Shown: positions 18,786-29,010 of the stretch, in pieces
How positions within the stretch are numbered: the stretch's first letter is position 1
How the letters are laid out: each line of letters opens with the position of its first letter
Assembly (NCBI RefSeq): GCF_000764665.1
Contig: NZ_JRGM01000134.1
Span: 1-64,000, forward strand
Length of the DNA stretch: 64,000 bases
Reading direction: 5' to 3'
From: Aeromonas lacus
GTDB lineage: Bacteria; Pseudomonadota; Gammaproteobacteria; Enterobacterales; Aeromonadaceae
Notes under the pieces: model-generated
Told to the model about the DNA's origin: nothing
Databases searched by the model: none
Seen by the model: only the letters and a program-made list of their open reading frames with translations
Position numbers and translations under genes: made by a program

Positions 18786-20000
18786 ATGAAACTGCCTATT
18801 TACCTTGATTATTCGGCAACCTGTCCGGTGGACCCGCGTGTCGCAGAAAAAATGATGCAGTGTCTCACCATGGATGGCCTGTTTGGCAATCCGGCTTCCC
18901 GTTCTCACCGTTTTGGCTGGCAAGCCGAAGAGGCGGTAGATCTGGCCCGTAATCAAGTGGCAGAGCTGATCGGTGCCGATCCGCGCGAGATCGTCTTCAC
19001 CTCCGGTGCGACCGAGTCTGACAACCTGGCAATCAAGGGTGTAGCCCACTTTTATGCCAGCAAAGGCAAGCACATCATCACCTCGAAGACCGAACACAAA
19101 GCGGTGCTCGACACCTGCCGCCAGCTGGAGCGTGAAGGCTTCGAGGTGACCTATCTCGAGCCGATGCCCAATGGTTTGTTCACCCTCGAGATGATCGAAA
19201 ACGCCATGCGTGACGACACCATTCTGGTGAGCCTGATGCATGTGAACAATGAAATTGGTGTGATCCAGGATATCAAGGGGCTGGGCGAACTGTGCCGCTC
19301 CCGCAAGATCCTGCTGCACGTCGATGCTGCCCAGAGCGTGGGCAAGGTCGAAATCGACGTTGAAGCGATGAAGATTGACCTGCTCTCTCTCTCCGCCCAC
19401 AAGATTTACGGCCCGAAAGGGATCGGTGCGCTCTACGTACGCCGCAAGCCGCGCGTACGTATCGAAGCCCAGATGCACGGTGGCGGTCATGAGCGCGGCA
19501 TGCGTTCCGGCACCCTGCCGACTCACCAGATCGTCGGCATGGGTGAAGCCTTCCGTATCGCCAAGGAAGAGATGGCAAGCGAGCACGAGCGCGTGATGAC
19601 CCTGCGTCAGCGTCTGTGGGATGGCCTGAAAGATATCGAAGCCGTTTACCTCAACGGTGATCTGGAGCAGCGTGTTTCCGGCAACCTCAACGTCAGCTTT
19701 GCCTATGTGGAAGGGGAATCCCTCATCATGGCGCTCAAGGATCTGGCGGTCTCTTCCGGTTCTGCCTGTACCTCTGCCAGCCTGGAACCCTCCTACGTGC
19801 TGCGTGCGCTGGGTCTGAACGACGAGCTGGCTCACAGCTCCATCCGTTTCAGCATCGGTCGCTTCACCACCGAAGAAGAGATTGACTACGCGGTCAAGCT
19901 CATTCGTGACTCCATCGGTCGCCTGCGCGAGATGTCTCCGCTGTGGGAGATGTACAAGGATGGCGTTGATCTGAACACGGTCGAATGGGCTCATCACTGA
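18786..20000 (+). CDS. iscS: Cysteine desulfurase IscS
   Basis: A 404-aa PLP enzyme, the same length as in E. coli, that removes sulfur from cysteine and hands it to IscU, TusA, ThiI and others. The PLP lysine is in [12 protein letters not shown] (about 206) and the persulfide cysteine in [16 protein letters not shown] (about 328). Start ATG 18786 ([12 protein letters not shown]) follows ACGGAG. Located 53 bases after iscR. Confidence 0.98.
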   Translation: MKLPIYLDYSATCPVDPRVAEKMMQCLTMDGLFGNPASRSHRFGWQAEEAVDLARNQVAELIGADPREIVFTSGATESDNLAIKGVAHFYASKGKHIITSKTEHKAVLDTCRQLEREGFEVTYLEPMPNGLFTLEMIENAMRDDTILVSLMHVNNEIGVIQDIKGLGELCRSRKILLHVDAAQSVGKVEIDVEAMKIDLLSLSAHKIYGPKGIGALYVRRKPRVRIEAQMHGGGHERGMRSGTLPTHQIVGMGEAFRIAKEEMASEHERVMTLRQRLWDGLKDIEAVYLNGDLEQRVSGNLNVSFAYVEGESLIMALKDLAVSSGSACTSASLEPSYVLRALGLNDELAHSSIRFSIGRFTTEEEIDYAVKLIRDSIGRLREMSPLWEMYKDGVDLNTVEWAHH

Positions 20001-20037
20001 TTACTTCAGTGAGCAACAGAATTAGCAGGAGTTAGAT

Positions 20038-20421
20038 ATGGCTTACAGTGAAAAAGTAATCGACCACTACGAGAATCCGCGCAACGTCGGTGGTTTTGAC
20101 AAGAATGATCCCAGCGTTGCAACCGGCATGGTGGGTGCACCTGCCTGTGGCGACGTGATGAAGCTGCAGCTGAAGATCAGCGAAGAGGGCATCATCGAAG
20201 ATGCCAAGTTCAAGACCTATGGTTGCGGTTCTGCCATCGCCTCCAGCTCCTTAGTGACCGAATGGGTCAAGGGCAAGACGCTGGACGAAGCGGCTGGCAT
20301 CAAGAACACCGACATCGCTGAAGAGCTGGCTCTGCCGCCGGTGAAGATCCACTGCTCCATTCTGGCCGAGGATGCCATCAAGGCCGCCATCGCCGATTAC
20401 AAGCAGAAGAAAGGTCTCTAA
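20038..20421 (+). CDS. iscU: Fe-S cluster scaffold IscU
   Basis: A 127-aa scaffold on which 2Fe-2S clusters are built with sulfur from IscS. The three ligand cysteines are in PACGDVM, YGCGSAIA and KIHCSILAEDA, with the conserved aspartate next to the first. LPPVK, the HscA recognition motif, is at about residues 99-103. AGGAG precedes the ATG at 20038. Confidence 0.98.
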   Translation: MAYSEKVIDHYENPRNVGGFDKNDPSVATGMVGAPACGDVMKLQLKISEEGIIEDAKFKTYGCGSAIASSSLVTEWVKGKTLDEAAGIKNTDIAEELALPPVKIHCSILAEDAIKAAIADYKQKKGL

Positions 20422-20436
20422 GCGCCGGAGAGCAGT

Positions 20437-20760
20437 ATGGCTATTACCATGACAGATGCCGCCGCGGCACGGGTTTCCTCTTTTCTGGCCAACCGGGGCA
20501 AGGGCATTGGCCTGCGCCTCGGCGTCAAGACTACCGGCTGCTCGGGCCTTGCTTATGTGCTCGAGTTTGTCGATGAACTGACCGGAGAAGATCAGGTATT
20601 CGAGCAGCAGGGCGTCAAGATTATTGTCGATGCCAAGAGCCTCATCCATCTGGATGGCACCGAGCTGGATTTCGTCAAAGAGGGGCTCAACGAGGGCTTC
20701 CAGTTTAACAACCCCAATGCCAAAGGCGAGTGTGGTTGTGGCGAAAGCTTCAGTGTCTAA
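20437..20760 (+). CDS. iscA: A-type Fe-S carrier IscA
   Basis: A 107-aa A-type carrier that accepts clusters or iron from the IscU scaffold and passes them on. The three conserved cysteines are in TTGCSGLAY (about 35) and GECGCGES (about 99 and 101). Start ATG 20437, 15 bases after iscU. Confidence 0.97.
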   Translation: MAITMTDAAAARVSSFLANRGKGIGLRLGVKTTGCSGLAYVLEFVDELTGEDQVFEQQGVKIIVDAKSLIHLDGTELDFVKEGLNEGFQFNNPNAKGECGCGESFSV

Positions 20761-20769
20761 GAGGATTGC

Positions 20770-21288
20770 ATGAACCATTTCGAGCTGTTTGGGCTGGTTG
20801 AAGGCTTCGAGCTCGATACCCGGCAGCTGGCCGACACCTACCGTCAGCTGCAGACCCAGTTTCATCCCGATCGTTTCGCCACTGCTCCCGAGCGGGAGCA
20901 GCTGGCTGCGGTACAGCGTGCCGCCCAGATCAATGACGCATTCACCACCCTCAAGGCGCCGCTGCGCCGTGCCGAATATCTGCTCTCTCTGCGTGGTACC
21001 GATATTCGTGGCGAACAGCAGACCCTGCAAGACACGGCTTTTCTGATGCAGCAGCTTGAATGGCGCGAGCGTCTGGCCGATCTGAAAGGTGACGCTGACC
21101 CTGAGCGCGCCATCAAGGATTTTCGCAGCGAGATCAGGCATGATCACCAGCTGTTGATGCAGCAGCTGGCCGACTCGCTTGCCACTGGCAACGATCCTGT
21201 CGCCGCCGACTGCGTTCGCAAACTCAAGTTTGTCGACAAGCTCCTCGAAGAGCTGGAACGATTCGAAGACTCGCTCCTCGAGTCTTGA
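20770..21288 (+). CDS. hscB: Co-chaperone HscB
   Basis: A 172-aa J-domain protein that brings IscU to HscA. The J domain is at residues 1-75 with the essential HPD in QFHPDRFA (about 32-34); the C-terminal helical bundle (from about 90) binds IscU. Nine bases after iscA, with AGAGG before the start; hscA begins 28 bases after its stop. Confidence 0.96.
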   Translation: MNHFELFGLVEGFELDTRQLADTYRQLQTQFHPDRFATAPEREQLAAVQRAAQINDAFTTLKAPLRRAEYLLSLRGTDIRGEQQTLQDTAFLMQQLEWRERLADLKGDADPERAIKDFRSEIRHDHQLLMQQLADSLATGNDPVAADCVRKLKFVDKLLEELERFEDSLLES

Positions 21289-21316
21289 TCCTTTAACGCT
21301 GGAAGTCTCATTACCC

Positions 21317-23164
21317 ATGGCATTACTGCAAATAGCCGAACCCGGCCAGAGCGCTGTACCCCATCAGCACAAGCGTGCCATCGGCATCGATCTTGGTACC
21401 ACCAATTCTCTCGTCGCTGCAGTGCGCAGCGGTCAGGCCGCCACTCTCAGTGATGAACAGGGGCGCGACCTGCTCCCCTCTGTCGTTCACTATCAGGCAG
21501 ATGCAATCCGGGTGGGCTTCGATGCCAAGCGTGAAGCGGCGCTCGACCCTCACAATACCATCGTCTCGGTCAAACGGATGATGGGCAAGGCGCTGGCCGA
21601 TATCGATACCCGCCAGCAGCCTTATCAATTCGTGGCAGCCGACAACGGCATGCCGCAGTTGCAGACCCGTCAGGGGCTGGTCAACCCGGTCCAAGTGTCG
21701 GCCGAAATTCTCAAAAAACTGGCCGAGCGCGGCGCCCAGACCCTGGGTGGCGATCTCGATGGTGTGGTCATCACCGTGCCCGCCTATTTTGATGATGCCC
21801 AGCGTCAGGGCACCAAGGATGCGGCCCGTCTGGCCGGTCTGCATGTGCTGCGTCTGCTCAACGAGCCGACCGCCGCAGCCATCGCCTATGGCCTAGACTC
21901 CGGTCAGGAAGGGGTTATCGCGGTTTATGACCTGGGTGGCGGCACCTTCGATATCTCTATTTTGCGTCTACACCGCGGTGTATTCGAAGTGATGGCGACC
22001 GGCGGTGATTCCGCTCTCGGTGGCGATGATTTCGATCATCTGCTGGCTGACTGGATTAAAGATCAAGCCGGTTTGACCGGCGAGCTGGATGCCCGTCTGC
22101 AGCGTGAGTTGCTGGATGTGGCTGCCGCCGTCAAACACGGTCTGACCGATGCCGACAGTGTTCCCTACACCTTTGCCGGCTGGCAGGGCTCGGTGAGCCG
22201 CAGCAAGTTTGATGAGCTCATCGCGCCGCTGGTGAAACGCACTCTGCTGGCTTGCCGCCGCGCCCTGCGCGATGCGGGTCTCGAGCAGGTGGAAGTGCTG
22301 GAGGTGGTGATGGTGGGGGGCTCCACCCGGGTGCCGCTGGTGCGCGAGATGGTGGGCGAGTTCTTTGGTCGCACGCCGCTCACCAGTATCGATCCCGACA
22401 AGGTTGTGGCCATCGGCGCTGCCGTTCAGGCTGATATTCTGGTGGGCAACAAGCCAGATGCCGAGATGCTGCTGCTGGACGTCATCCCGCTCTCCCTGGG
22501 TCTTGAGACAATGGGCGGCCTCGCCGAGAAGGTGATCCCGCGCAATACCACCATACCGGTGGCCCGCGCCCAGGAGTTCACCACCTTCAAGGATGGCCAG
22601 ACTGCGATGGCCATTCACGTGGTACAAGGTGAGCGCGAGCTGGTAGCCGATTGCCGATCCTTGGCCCGTTTTACCCTGACCGGTATTCCGCCGATGGCCG
22701 CTGGTGCCGCCCATATTCGTGTCACTTTCCAGGTGGATGCGGATGGTCTGCTCTCGGTCAGCGCCATGGAGAAATCCTCCGGCGTGCAGGCCGAGATCCA
22801 GGTCAAGCCCTCTTACGGGCTGGCAGAGGAGGATATCCTCAACATGCTGAGCGCCTCCATCGAGCATGCTCAGCAGGATATGGATGCCCGCATGCTGGCA
22901 GAGCAGCAGGTCGAGGCCGACCGGGTGGTCGAGAGCCTGAATGCTGCGCTGGCTGCCGATGGTGATGCACTGCTCAATGCGGCAGAGCGCGCCGAAATCG
23001 ACGGCGCCATCGCCCATCTGCTGGCCATGCGTCAGTCGGGGAGTACCAACCAAATCAAAGAAGCCATCGAGGCGGCGGATGCTGCCAGTGGCGAGTTTGC
23101 AGCCCGCCGGATGGATGCTTCCATCCGCAAGGTGCTGACCGGACAAAACGTCAACAAGGTGTAA
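21317..23164 (+). CDS. hscA: Fe-S assembly chaperone HscA (Hsp70 family)
   Basis: A 615-aa specialised Hsp70 (E. coli 616) that uses ATP to release clusters from IscU. The ATPase domain shows [12 protein letters not shown] near residue 22, [28 protein letters not shown] and [12 protein letters not shown]; the substrate domain starts near 385 with [16 protein letters not shown]. The start is ATG 21317 ([10 protein letters not shown]); the frame reaches further back only inside hscB. fdx begins one base after the stop. Confidence 0.98.
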   Translation: MALLQIAEPGQSAVPHQHKRAIGIDLGTTNSLVAAVRSGQAATLSDEQGRDLLPSVVHYQADAIRVGFDAKREAALDPHNTIVSVKRMMGKALADIDTRQQPYQFVAADNGMPQLQTRQGLVNPVQVSAEILKKLAERGAQTLGGDLDGVVITVPAYFDDAQRQGTKDAARLAGLHVLRLLNEPTAAAIAYGLDSGQEGVIAVYDLGGGTFDISILRLHRGVFEVMATGGDSALGGDDFDHLLADWIKDQAGLTGELDARLQRELLDVAAAVKHGLTDADSVPYTFAGWQGSVSRSKFDELIAPLVKRTLLACRRALRDAGLEQVEVLEVVMVGGSTRVPLVREMVGEFFGRTPLTSIDPDKVVAIGAAVQADILVGNKPDAEMLLLDVIPLSLGLETMGGLAEKVIPRNTTIPVARAQEFTTFKDGQTAMAIHVVQGERELVADCRSLARFTLTGIPPMAAGAAHIRVTFQVDADGLLSVSAMEKSSGVQAEIQVKPSYGLAEEDILNMLSASIEHAQQDMDARMLAEQQVEADRVVESLNAALAADGDALLNAAERAEIDGAIAHLLAMRQSGSTNQIKEAIEAADAASGEFAARRMDASIRKVLTGQNVNKV

Positions 23165-23165
23165 T

Positions 23166-23504
23166 ATGCCAAAACTGATCATTCTTCCTCATCCCGTGCT
23201 CTGTCCGGATGGCGCCGCCCTTGAAGGTGAGAGCGGCGAGACCATTCTGGATGTGGCGCTGCGCAACGGCATCGAGATTGAGCATGCCTGCGAGAAGTCC
23301 TGTGCCTGCACCACCTGCCACTGTGTGGTGCGTGAAGGCTTCGACTCCCTCGAGCCGAGCGACGAGCTGGAAGACGACATGCTGGACAAGGCGTGGGGGT
23401 TGGAGCCGGAATCCCGCCTCAGCTGCCAGGCCAAACTGGCTGATGAGGATCTGGTGGTGGAGCTGCCCAAGTACACCCTGAACCTCGCCTCTGAACGCCA
23501 TTAA
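23166..23504 (+). CDS. fdx: ISC-type 2Fe-2S ferredoxin
   Basis: A 112-aa adrenodoxin-type ferredoxin that supplies electrons to cluster assembly. The ligands are C-x5-C-x2-C ([14 protein letters not shown], about 42-51) and a fourth in LSCQAK (about 87). Last gene of the operon: in E. coli iscX comes next, but here a terminator follows within 60 bases. Confidence 0.96.
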   Translation: MPKLIILPHPVLCPDGAALEGESGETILDVALRNGIEIEHACEKSCACTTCHCVVREGFDSLEPSDELEDDMLDKAWGLEPESRLSCQAKLADEDLVVELPKYTLNLASERH

Positions 23505-23559
23505 TTACACACAAGTGAATTGCACGTGCAGCATCCATCGGTGCTTCAGTGATATGGTG

Positions 23560-23594
23560 AAGGCCGTGACCCCTTTGGGGCACGGCCTTTTTTG
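23560..23594 (+). terminator. Terminator of the isc operon
   Basis: AAGGCCGTG with CACGGCCTT, plus an inner CCCC/GGGG stem around TTT, then T4 (23560-23594). Confidence 0.8.
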
Positions 23595-23654
23595 TATTCG
23601 TTCTTACCTGTTTGCGCATTAAAACAGTGCCAGTAAAAAAGGAAGCAAGAGAAG

Positions 23655-24959
23655 ATGGCTGACATGATGAAGGTAGGGTTGTCCACCCAGGCTGCGGCCG
23701 CTCACTGGGGCGAGGGTGCCCTGCTCAGTTTCAATGGCGATGAAGCCACTATTCACCTCGGCGCTCTCTCTATTGAGAAAGAGGTGCTACGCGCCGTGCA
23801 GCGTGCAGCCCGTCGCCTCGAGTCGAGCGGGATCAAGCGGGTTGCGCTGGCCGGTGAAGGCTGGGATCTGGAGCGTCGCTACGCGTTCGCCCAGGGTTTC
23901 TACGCCGCCAAAGGAGCCCGTGAACTGGATTTCGGCCAGCAGAGCGACGCGGATGCCCGCGAACTGGATGCGCTGCTCAAGGCGGCCCGCTGGGTGCGCG
24001 AGATCACCAATGGTACCCCGGAGGAGATCTACCCCATGAGTCTGGCGGAGTCGGCGCTGCTGCTGATCCGCGGTCTGGCTGGCGACAAGGTGACAGCCCG
24101 CATCACCGCTGGTGAAGCGCTGCGCGAGTCAGGCCATATCGGGATCTGGTCGGTGGGCCGTGGTAGCGAGCGCGAGCCGGTGCTGCTGGAGCTTGACTAC
24201 AACCCGACCGGTGATCGCAACGCCCCGGTCGTTGCTGCGCTGGTGGGCAAGGGGATCACTTTTGACTCCGGTGGCTACTCCATGAAGTCCTCTGACAACA
24301 TGCTGCCGATGAAGTCCGATATGGGGGGGGCCGCCATGGTGACTGGTGCGCTGGCGCTGGCCATCAGCCGTGGTTTGAACCAGCGGGTGAAGTTGATCCT
24401 CTGCTGCGCCGAGAACCTGGTATCGGGCCACGCATTCAAGCTGGGCGACATCCTCACCTACAAGAACGGCATTTCGGTCGAGATCCAGAATACCGATGCC
24501 GAAGGGCGTCTGGTGCTGGCCGATGGCCTGATGGCGGCCTCTGACAGTGGCGCGGCCTATATCCTCGATGCCGCCACCCTGACCGGTGCGGCCAAGATGG
24601 CGCTGGGCCGCGACTACAATGCGGTGTTCGCCCTCGATGAAGCCGAGCAGGCCCGCACGCTGGCCGCCGCCAAAGCGGAAAACGAGCAGGTTTGGGCGCT
24701 GCCGCTGGAGCCCTGGCATGCTGGTCAGCTCACCTCGGCCTTTGCCGATCTGGGCAACGTTGCTTCGGCTGAAGGGACAGCTGGTGCCACTACGGCAGCG
24801 GCCTTCCTCTCCCGCTTTGTGCGTGATGAGGGTAAGGGTTGGGTACACCTGGATCTGGCCGCTTCTTACCAGAAAGCGGGCAACGATCTGTGGGCGACCG
24901 GTGCCAAGGGCCATGGCCTGCGCACTATCGCCCGCTGGCTGCAGGAGGTGAGTGCATGA
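23655..24959 (+). CDS. pepB: M17 leucyl aminopeptidase, PepB type, copy 1
   Basis: A 434-aa peptidase B homologue that removes N-terminal residues from peptides in the cytoplasm. Metal and catalytic residues are intact: VGKGITFDSGGYSMK (first metal lysine and aspartate, catalytic lysine), SDMGGAA and NTDAEGRL. The N-terminal domain (to about 170) is less conserved. The start 23655 has GGAAG/AGAAG upstream. It follows fdx as pepB does in E. coli, but across a terminator. Its TGA overlaps the ATG of a second copy by four bases (ATGA), so the two are translationally coupled. Confidence 0.93.
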   Translation: MADMMKVGLSTQAAAAHWGEGALLSFNGDEATIHLGALSIEKEVLRAVQRAARRLESSGIKRVALAGEGWDLERRYAFAQGFYAAKGARELDFGQQSDADARELDALLKAARWVREITNGTPEEIYPMSLAESALLLIRGLAGDKVTARITAGEALRESGHIGIWSVGRGSEREPVLLELDYNPTGDRNAPVVAALVGKGITFDSGGYSMKSSDNMLPMKSDMGGAAMVTGALALAISRGLNQRVKLILCCAENLVSGHAFKLGDILTYKNGISVEIQNTDAEGRLVLADGLMAASDSGAAYILDAATLTGAAKMALGRDYNAVFALDEAEQARTLAAAKAENEQVWALPLEPWHAGQLTSAFADLGNVASAEGTAGATTAAAFLSRFVRDEGKGWVHLDLAASYQKAGNDLWATGAKGHGLRTIARWLQEVSA

Positions 24960-26239
24960 ACGTCTGGTTGAGCCGGGAATTGGCCCCTGCCGAGTGGGGG
25001 GAGGGGGCGCTGCTCTCGCACCGCGCCGATGGCATGGTGATCCATCTGACAACGACCAATGCCCTGCTGGATATCCAGCAAGCGGCACGTCGTCTCTGCC
25101 AGCAGGGGATCCAGAAAGTGACGCTGGCTGGCCATTGGGAGCGGGAGCAGCAGTGGGCCTTTGCCCAGGGCTTGCAAACCCCCAAGGCTGAGGTGCAACT
25201 GCAGTGGGCCATGTCCTCCGAAGAGGACAGAGAGGAGCTGGAAGCACGCTGGCTCTGTGGCCGCTGGGTGCGGGAGATGACCAATGCCACGCCGGAGCAG
25301 CTGGGGCCGCTGGAGCTGGCGGTTGAAGCCGCCTCCTTTATTACCGAGCTGGCACCGGACAAGGTGAGCCACCGTATTCTCAAGGGTGAAGCGCTGCAAC
25401 AAGCGGGCTGGGTCGGCCTCTATCAGGTGGGCCGCGGCAGCGAGCGCGAGCCGGTGCTGCTGGAGCTCGACTTCAATCCGGGGCGGGATCCCAAGGCGCC
25501 GGTAGCAGCGGCTCTGGTAGGCAAGGGGATCACCTTTGACTCCGGTGGCTACTCCATGAAGAGCTCCGAGGGGATGCTCACCATGAAGTGCGACATGGGC
25601 GGCGCCGCAATCGTGACCGGCGCATTGGCGCTGGCCATGCTGCGAGGGCTCGACAAGCGGGTGAAGCTCATCCTCTGCTGCGCCGAGAACCTGGTCTCCG
25701 GTCATGCCTACAAGCTGGGGGACATCCTCACCTACAAGAACGGTACCACGGTCGAAATTGTGAATACCGATGCGGAAGGACGGCTGGTGCTGGCGGATGG
25801 CCTGCAGCTGGCGAGCGACTCCGGCGCACCGCTGATCATTGATGCCGCGACCCTGACCGGTGCTGCCGTGATGGCGCTGGGTGGACGTTACAACGCCCTG
25901 TTTGGCCTCGACAAGGGGCTGGTGAGCCGGGCCATGGCGTACGCCGATGCAGAGCAGGAACCGGCCTGGCCACTGCCGCTGGAGCTCTGGCACCGCCAGC
26001 AGTGTCCTTCCCACTATGCCGACACGGCTAACAGCCGTCCGGTCAAGGGGGGCGGACCGGGTGGTGCCTCCAATGCTGCGGGCTTCCTCTCCCGTTTCGT
26101 CGGCAATGAAGGGGAGGGCTGGCTTCACATCGATCTGGCTGCCTGCTTCAGTGACAACGGCGATAGCCTGTGGGCACCAGGGGCCAATACCCTGGGGATG
26201 CGTACCATAGCGCACACGCTGCTGGCAGAAGTGCTTTAA
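24956..26239 (+). CDS. M17 leucyl aminopeptidase, PepB type, copy 2
   Basis: A 427-aa paralogue of the preceding gene with the same active-site blocks (VGKGITFDSGGYSMK, CDMGGAA, NTDAEGRL), so probably active. The central and C-terminal halves are close to copy 1, whereas the N-terminal ~120 residues differ more and are shorter, and the C-terminal loop near VKGGGPGGASNAAGF differs from AEGTAGATTAAAF. M17 enzymes form hexamers; mixed hexamers of the two copies are possible (inference). Start ATG 24956 lies in the end of copy 1, with AGGAGG six bases before it. A hairpin follows. Confidence 0.9.
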   Translation: MNVWLSRELAPAEWGEGALLSHRADGMVIHLTTTNALLDIQQAARRLCQQGIQKVTLAGHWEREQQWAFAQGLQTPKAEVQLQWAMSSEEDREELEARWLCGRWVREMTNATPEQLGPLELAVEAASFITELAPDKVSHRILKGEALQQAGWVGLYQVGRGSEREPVLLELDFNPGRDPKAPVAAALVGKGITFDSGGYSMKSSEGMLTMKCDMGGAAIVTGALALAMLRGLDKRVKLILCCAENLVSGHAYKLGDILTYKNGTTVEIVNTDAEGRLVLADGLQLASDSGAPLIIDAATLTGAAVMALGGRYNALFGLDKGLVSRAMAYADAEQEPAWPLPLELWHRQQCPSHYADTANSRPVKGGGPGGASNAAGFLSRFVGNEGEGWLHIDLAACFSDNGDSLWAPGANTLGMRTIAHTLLAEVL

Positions 26240-26243
26240 GCAT

Positions 26244-26269
26244 AACAAGGCACCTTCGGGTGCCTTGTT
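26244..26269 (+). terminator. Hairpin after the pepB pair
   Basis: Perfect 11-bp stem AACAAGGCACC and GGTGCCTTGTT with a TTCG tetraloop; the T tail is short, so termination is probable rather than certain. Confidence 0.6.
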
Positions 26270-26446
26270 ACCGATGGTTGAATAGTGAGCAAAAGATGGC
26301 TTTTTGCTGGCTTAAGGAGACTATCGTGCGCAAGCGCACATATTTTCCCGCTCTGCTCGGTCAAGATGAGTATGAATGTTGAATGCAGGGGAGTGATGTT
26401 TAATAAAAAGTTGCTTGTTTGTGTGTTTTTCCGGTTTTTGTTTACG

Positions 26447-26452
26447 TATAAT
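26447..26452 (+). promoter_or_regulatory. -10 element of ndk
   Basis: TATAAT 55 bases before the ndk start in an AT-rich stretch; no convincing -35 hexamer. Confidence 0.45.
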
Positions 26453-26506
26453 CGCCAGCGAACATGGATTCTAACAATAAAACACTGTAGTTAAGGAAAG
26501 ATATCA

Positions 26507-26935
26507 ATGGCCATCGAACGTACCTTCTCTATCGTCAAGCCGGATGCTGTCAGCAAGAACCTGATCGGTGCCATCTATAGCCGTTTCGAAAGCGCAGGCT
26601 TGAAGGTGGTGGCATCTAAAATGCTGCGGATGAGCAGCGAGCAGGCAGCCGGTTTCTATGCCGAACATCAGGGCAAGCCTTTTTATGACGCACTGGTCAG
26701 CTTCATGACTTCCGGCCCCGTCATGGTACAGGTGCTGGAAGGGGAAGATGCCATCCGTCGCAACCGTGAAATCATGGGCGCAACCAACCCGAAAGAGGCG
26801 TTGGTCGGTACCCTGCGTGCCTGCTACGCCGAGAGCATCGATCGCAACGCCGTGCACGGCTCCGATGCACCGGCTTCCGCTGCCCGTGAAATTGCCTACT
26901 TCTTCTCTGACAACGAGATCTGCCCGCGCGGCTGA
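26507..26935 (+). CDS. ndk: Nucleoside diphosphate kinase
   Basis: A 142-aa enzyme that balances NTP and dNTP pools by phosphate transfer through a histidine. The phosphorylated histidine is in NAVHGSDAP (about 117); the fold start [15 protein letters not shown] is typical. AAGGAAAG precedes ATG 26507. A terminator follows, so ndk is likely single. Confidence 0.98.
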   Translation: MAIERTFSIVKPDAVSKNLIGAIYSRFESAGLKVVASKMLRMSSEQAAGFYAEHQGKPFYDALVSFMTSGPVMVQVLEGEDAIRRNREIMGATNPKEALVGTLRACYAESIDRNAVHGSDAPASAAREIAYFFSDNEICPRG

Positions 26936-26954
26936 TTTTCGTGGATGATGACCC

Positions 26955-26984
26955 AAGGGAGCCTCGGCTCCCTTTGTTGTTTTG
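26955..26984 (+). terminator. Terminator of ndk
   Basis: AAGGGAG and CTCCCTT (26955-26961, 26968-26974) with a T-rich tail. Confidence 0.75.
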
Positions 26985-27103
26985 GTCGTTCTGCCAATAT
27001 CCCTCTATTCTCCAGGTGGAAAGCCGCACCCATAATTTGTACAATGCCGCCCCCTGACGTCGTCAGCCAATAATTGATTGAAGTGTTTGAACCGAGGCCA
27101 TTG

Positions 27104-28207
27104 ATGAGCGAAACAAAAATCAACCTGCTGGATCTTGATCGGGATGCCATGCGTGCCTTCTTCGTCGAACTGGGCGAGAAGCCGTTCCGGGCAGATCAGG
27201 TCATGAAGTGGATCTATCACTTTGGTTGTGATGATTTCGATCAGATGACCAACGTCAACAAGGTGCTCAAGGAGCGCCTGAAGGCGATCGCCGAGATCAA
27301 GGCGCCCGAGATCAGCCGCGAGCAGCGCTCTTCCGATGGCACCATCAAGTGGGCGCTGCAGGTGGGCGATCAGGAAGTAGAGACTGTCTACATCCCGGAA
27401 GATGATCGAGCGACCCTCTGCGTCTCCTCCCAGGTAGGCTGTGCGCTGGAGTGCAAGTTCTGCTCCACAGCTCAGCAAGGCTTCAACCGCAACCTGAAAG
27501 TATCCGAGATCATCGGTCAGGTGTGGCGTGCTGCCCGTGTCGTGGGTGGCAAGCGTCCCATCACCAACGTGGTGATGATGGGAATGGGTGAGCCGCTGCT
27601 CAACCTCGCCAACGTGGTGCCGGCCATGCGCCTGATGATGGATGACTACGGCTTTGGCATCTCCAAGCGTCGCGTCACCATCTCCACTTCCGGTGTGGTA
27701 CCTGCTCTCGACATGCTGGGCGACCAGATCGACGTGGCACTGGCCATCTCTCTGCACGCACCGAACGACAAGTTGCGTTCCGAGATCATGCCGATCAACG
27801 ACAAGTACAACATCGAGGCCTTCCTCGCTGCGGTTCGTCGCTATCTGGGCAAATCTAACGCCAACGGCGGTCGGGTGACCGTCGAGTATGTGCTGCTCGA
27901 TCATATCAATGACGATATGCAGCATGCTCATGAGCTTGCCAAAGTGCTCAAAGATACCCCGAGCAAGATCAACCTGATCCCGTTCAACCCCTTCCCGGGC
28001 AACCCCTACGGCAAGCCGAGCAACAGCCGTATCGATCGCTTCTCCAAGGTGCTGATGGAGTACGGTTTCACCGTGATCGTCCGCAAGACCCGTGGTGACG
28101 ATATCGATGCCGCTTGCGGCCAGTTGGTAGGCGATGTGATTGACCGCACCAAGCGCACCATCAAAAATCGGATGCAACAGGATGGGATTTCCGTCAAAAT
28201 GGTTTAA
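27104..28207 (+). CDS. rlmN: Dual-specificity 23S rRNA/tRNA adenine-C2 methyltransferase RlmN
   Basis: A 367-aa radical SAM enzyme that methylates C2 of A2503 in 23S rRNA and A37 of some tRNAs. The 4Fe-4S motif CxxxCxxC is in [13 protein letters not shown] with the first cysteine in GCALEC; the two methyl-relay cysteines are in SSQVGC and DAACGQL. Start ATG 27104 ([11 protein letters not shown]) has GAGG before it. Compared with E. coli RlmN it lacks about five residues after WRAARVVG and a few at the N-terminus. Confidence 0.97.
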   Translation: MSETKINLLDLDRDAMRAFFVELGEKPFRADQVMKWIYHFGCDDFDQMTNVNKVLKERLKAIAEIKAPEISREQRSSDGTIKWALQVGDQEVETVYIPEDDRATLCVSSQVGCALECKFCSTAQQGFNRNLKVSEIIGQVWRAARVVGGKRPITNVVMMGMGEPLLNLANVVPAMRLMMDDYGFGISKRRVTISTSGVVPALDMLGDQIDVALAISLHAPNDKLRSEIMPINDKYNIEAFLAAVRRYLGKSNANGGRVTVEYVLLDHINDDMQHAHELAKVLKDTPSKINLIPFNPFPGNPYGKPSNSRIDRFSKVLMEYGFTVIVRKTRGDDIDAACGQLVGDVIDRTKRTIKNRMQQDGISVKMV

Positions 28208-28233
28208 TTGCTAAGCCATTGTATAGACAGGGA

Positions 28234-29010
28234 ATGGATACACGTACATTGATGGTAGTGGCAGCGCTTAGTGCGCTGCCTGGTTGTGTGACCGAGACCA
28301 CTTACGCTGGCCAGAACTCCACCCAGCGTGAGTCGGGGCCCGATCTGAAGGCTGCGGCCCAGACCCGCATCGATCTCGGTATTCAATATCTGCAGCAGGG
28401 CAATGCCGAACAGGCCAAGTTCAATCTTGATCGTGCCCTCAAATATGACCCCTCCAATCCAGCGGTTCAGATCGGCTTCGCCTATTTCTATCAACAGGTC
28501 GGTGATTTCAAGGCGGCAGAGACCAGCTACAAGAACGCCCTCGCCATGGATCCGTCCAATGCTGACGCAATGAACAACTATGGCGCCTTTTTGTGTGACC
28601 GCGGCCGCTATGACGAGGCTGACAAGGCGTTCAACCAGGCTGTTATTCAGCCAGGCTACGTGAAAATTGCCGATACCTATGAAAATGCTGCACTTTGCGC
28701 CCAGCAAAATCATAGAAATGATAAAGCAAGCGAGTACTATCGCCTGGCCTTGGGGTATAATCCCCGCAACCCAAGGTTATTGCTGGACTTGGCCGAGCTT
28801 TCCATGAAAGATGGCAAGCTGCCTGATGTGCAGTCCTACCTCGCCCGTTTTGCCGATGTGTCAGACGAGAACGAGGACAGTCTCTGGTTGAGATTGCGGC
28901 TTGCACAGGCAATGGACAAACCGGCATTACTCCACCAATTCGGGAATGAGCTGGTAAGGCAATATCCCACTTCGCAACAAGCCAAGCGTTATTTAGCCAA
29001 TGACTACTGA
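28234..29010 (+). CDS. pilW: Type IV pilus assembly lipoprotein PilW/PilF (TPR)
   Basis: A 258-aa lipoprotein: short signal ending in ALPGC (cysteine near residue 18), then at least four TPR units (DLGIQYLQQGNAEQAKF, IGFAYFYQQVGDFKAAE, NNYGAFLCDRGRYDEAD and so on). This family (PilF in Pseudomonas, PilW in Neisseria) helps the secretin PilQ reach the outer membrane and form multimers. The place between rlmN and rodZ is the family's normal location in gammaproteobacteria. Start ATG 28234 has only a weak GGGA; TTG 28219 is an alternative. It overlaps rodZ by 11 bases. Confidence 0.88.
   Translation: MDTRTLMVVAALSALPGCVTETTYAGQNSTQRESGPDLKAAAQTRIDLGIQYLQQGNAEQAKFNLDRALKYDPSNPAVQIGFAYFYQQVGDFKAAETSYKNALAMDPSNADAMNNYGAFLCDRGRYDEADKAFNQAVIQPGYVKIADTYENAALCAQQNHRNDKASEYYRLALGYNPRNPRLLLDLAELSMKDGKLPDVQSYLARFADVSDENEDSLWLRLRLAQAMDKPALLHQFGNELVRQYPTSQQAKRYLANDY

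Noticed and set aside
26285-26494. 69-codon forward frame before ndk
   Set aside because: Covers the ndk promoter; no ribosome binding site or family signal.
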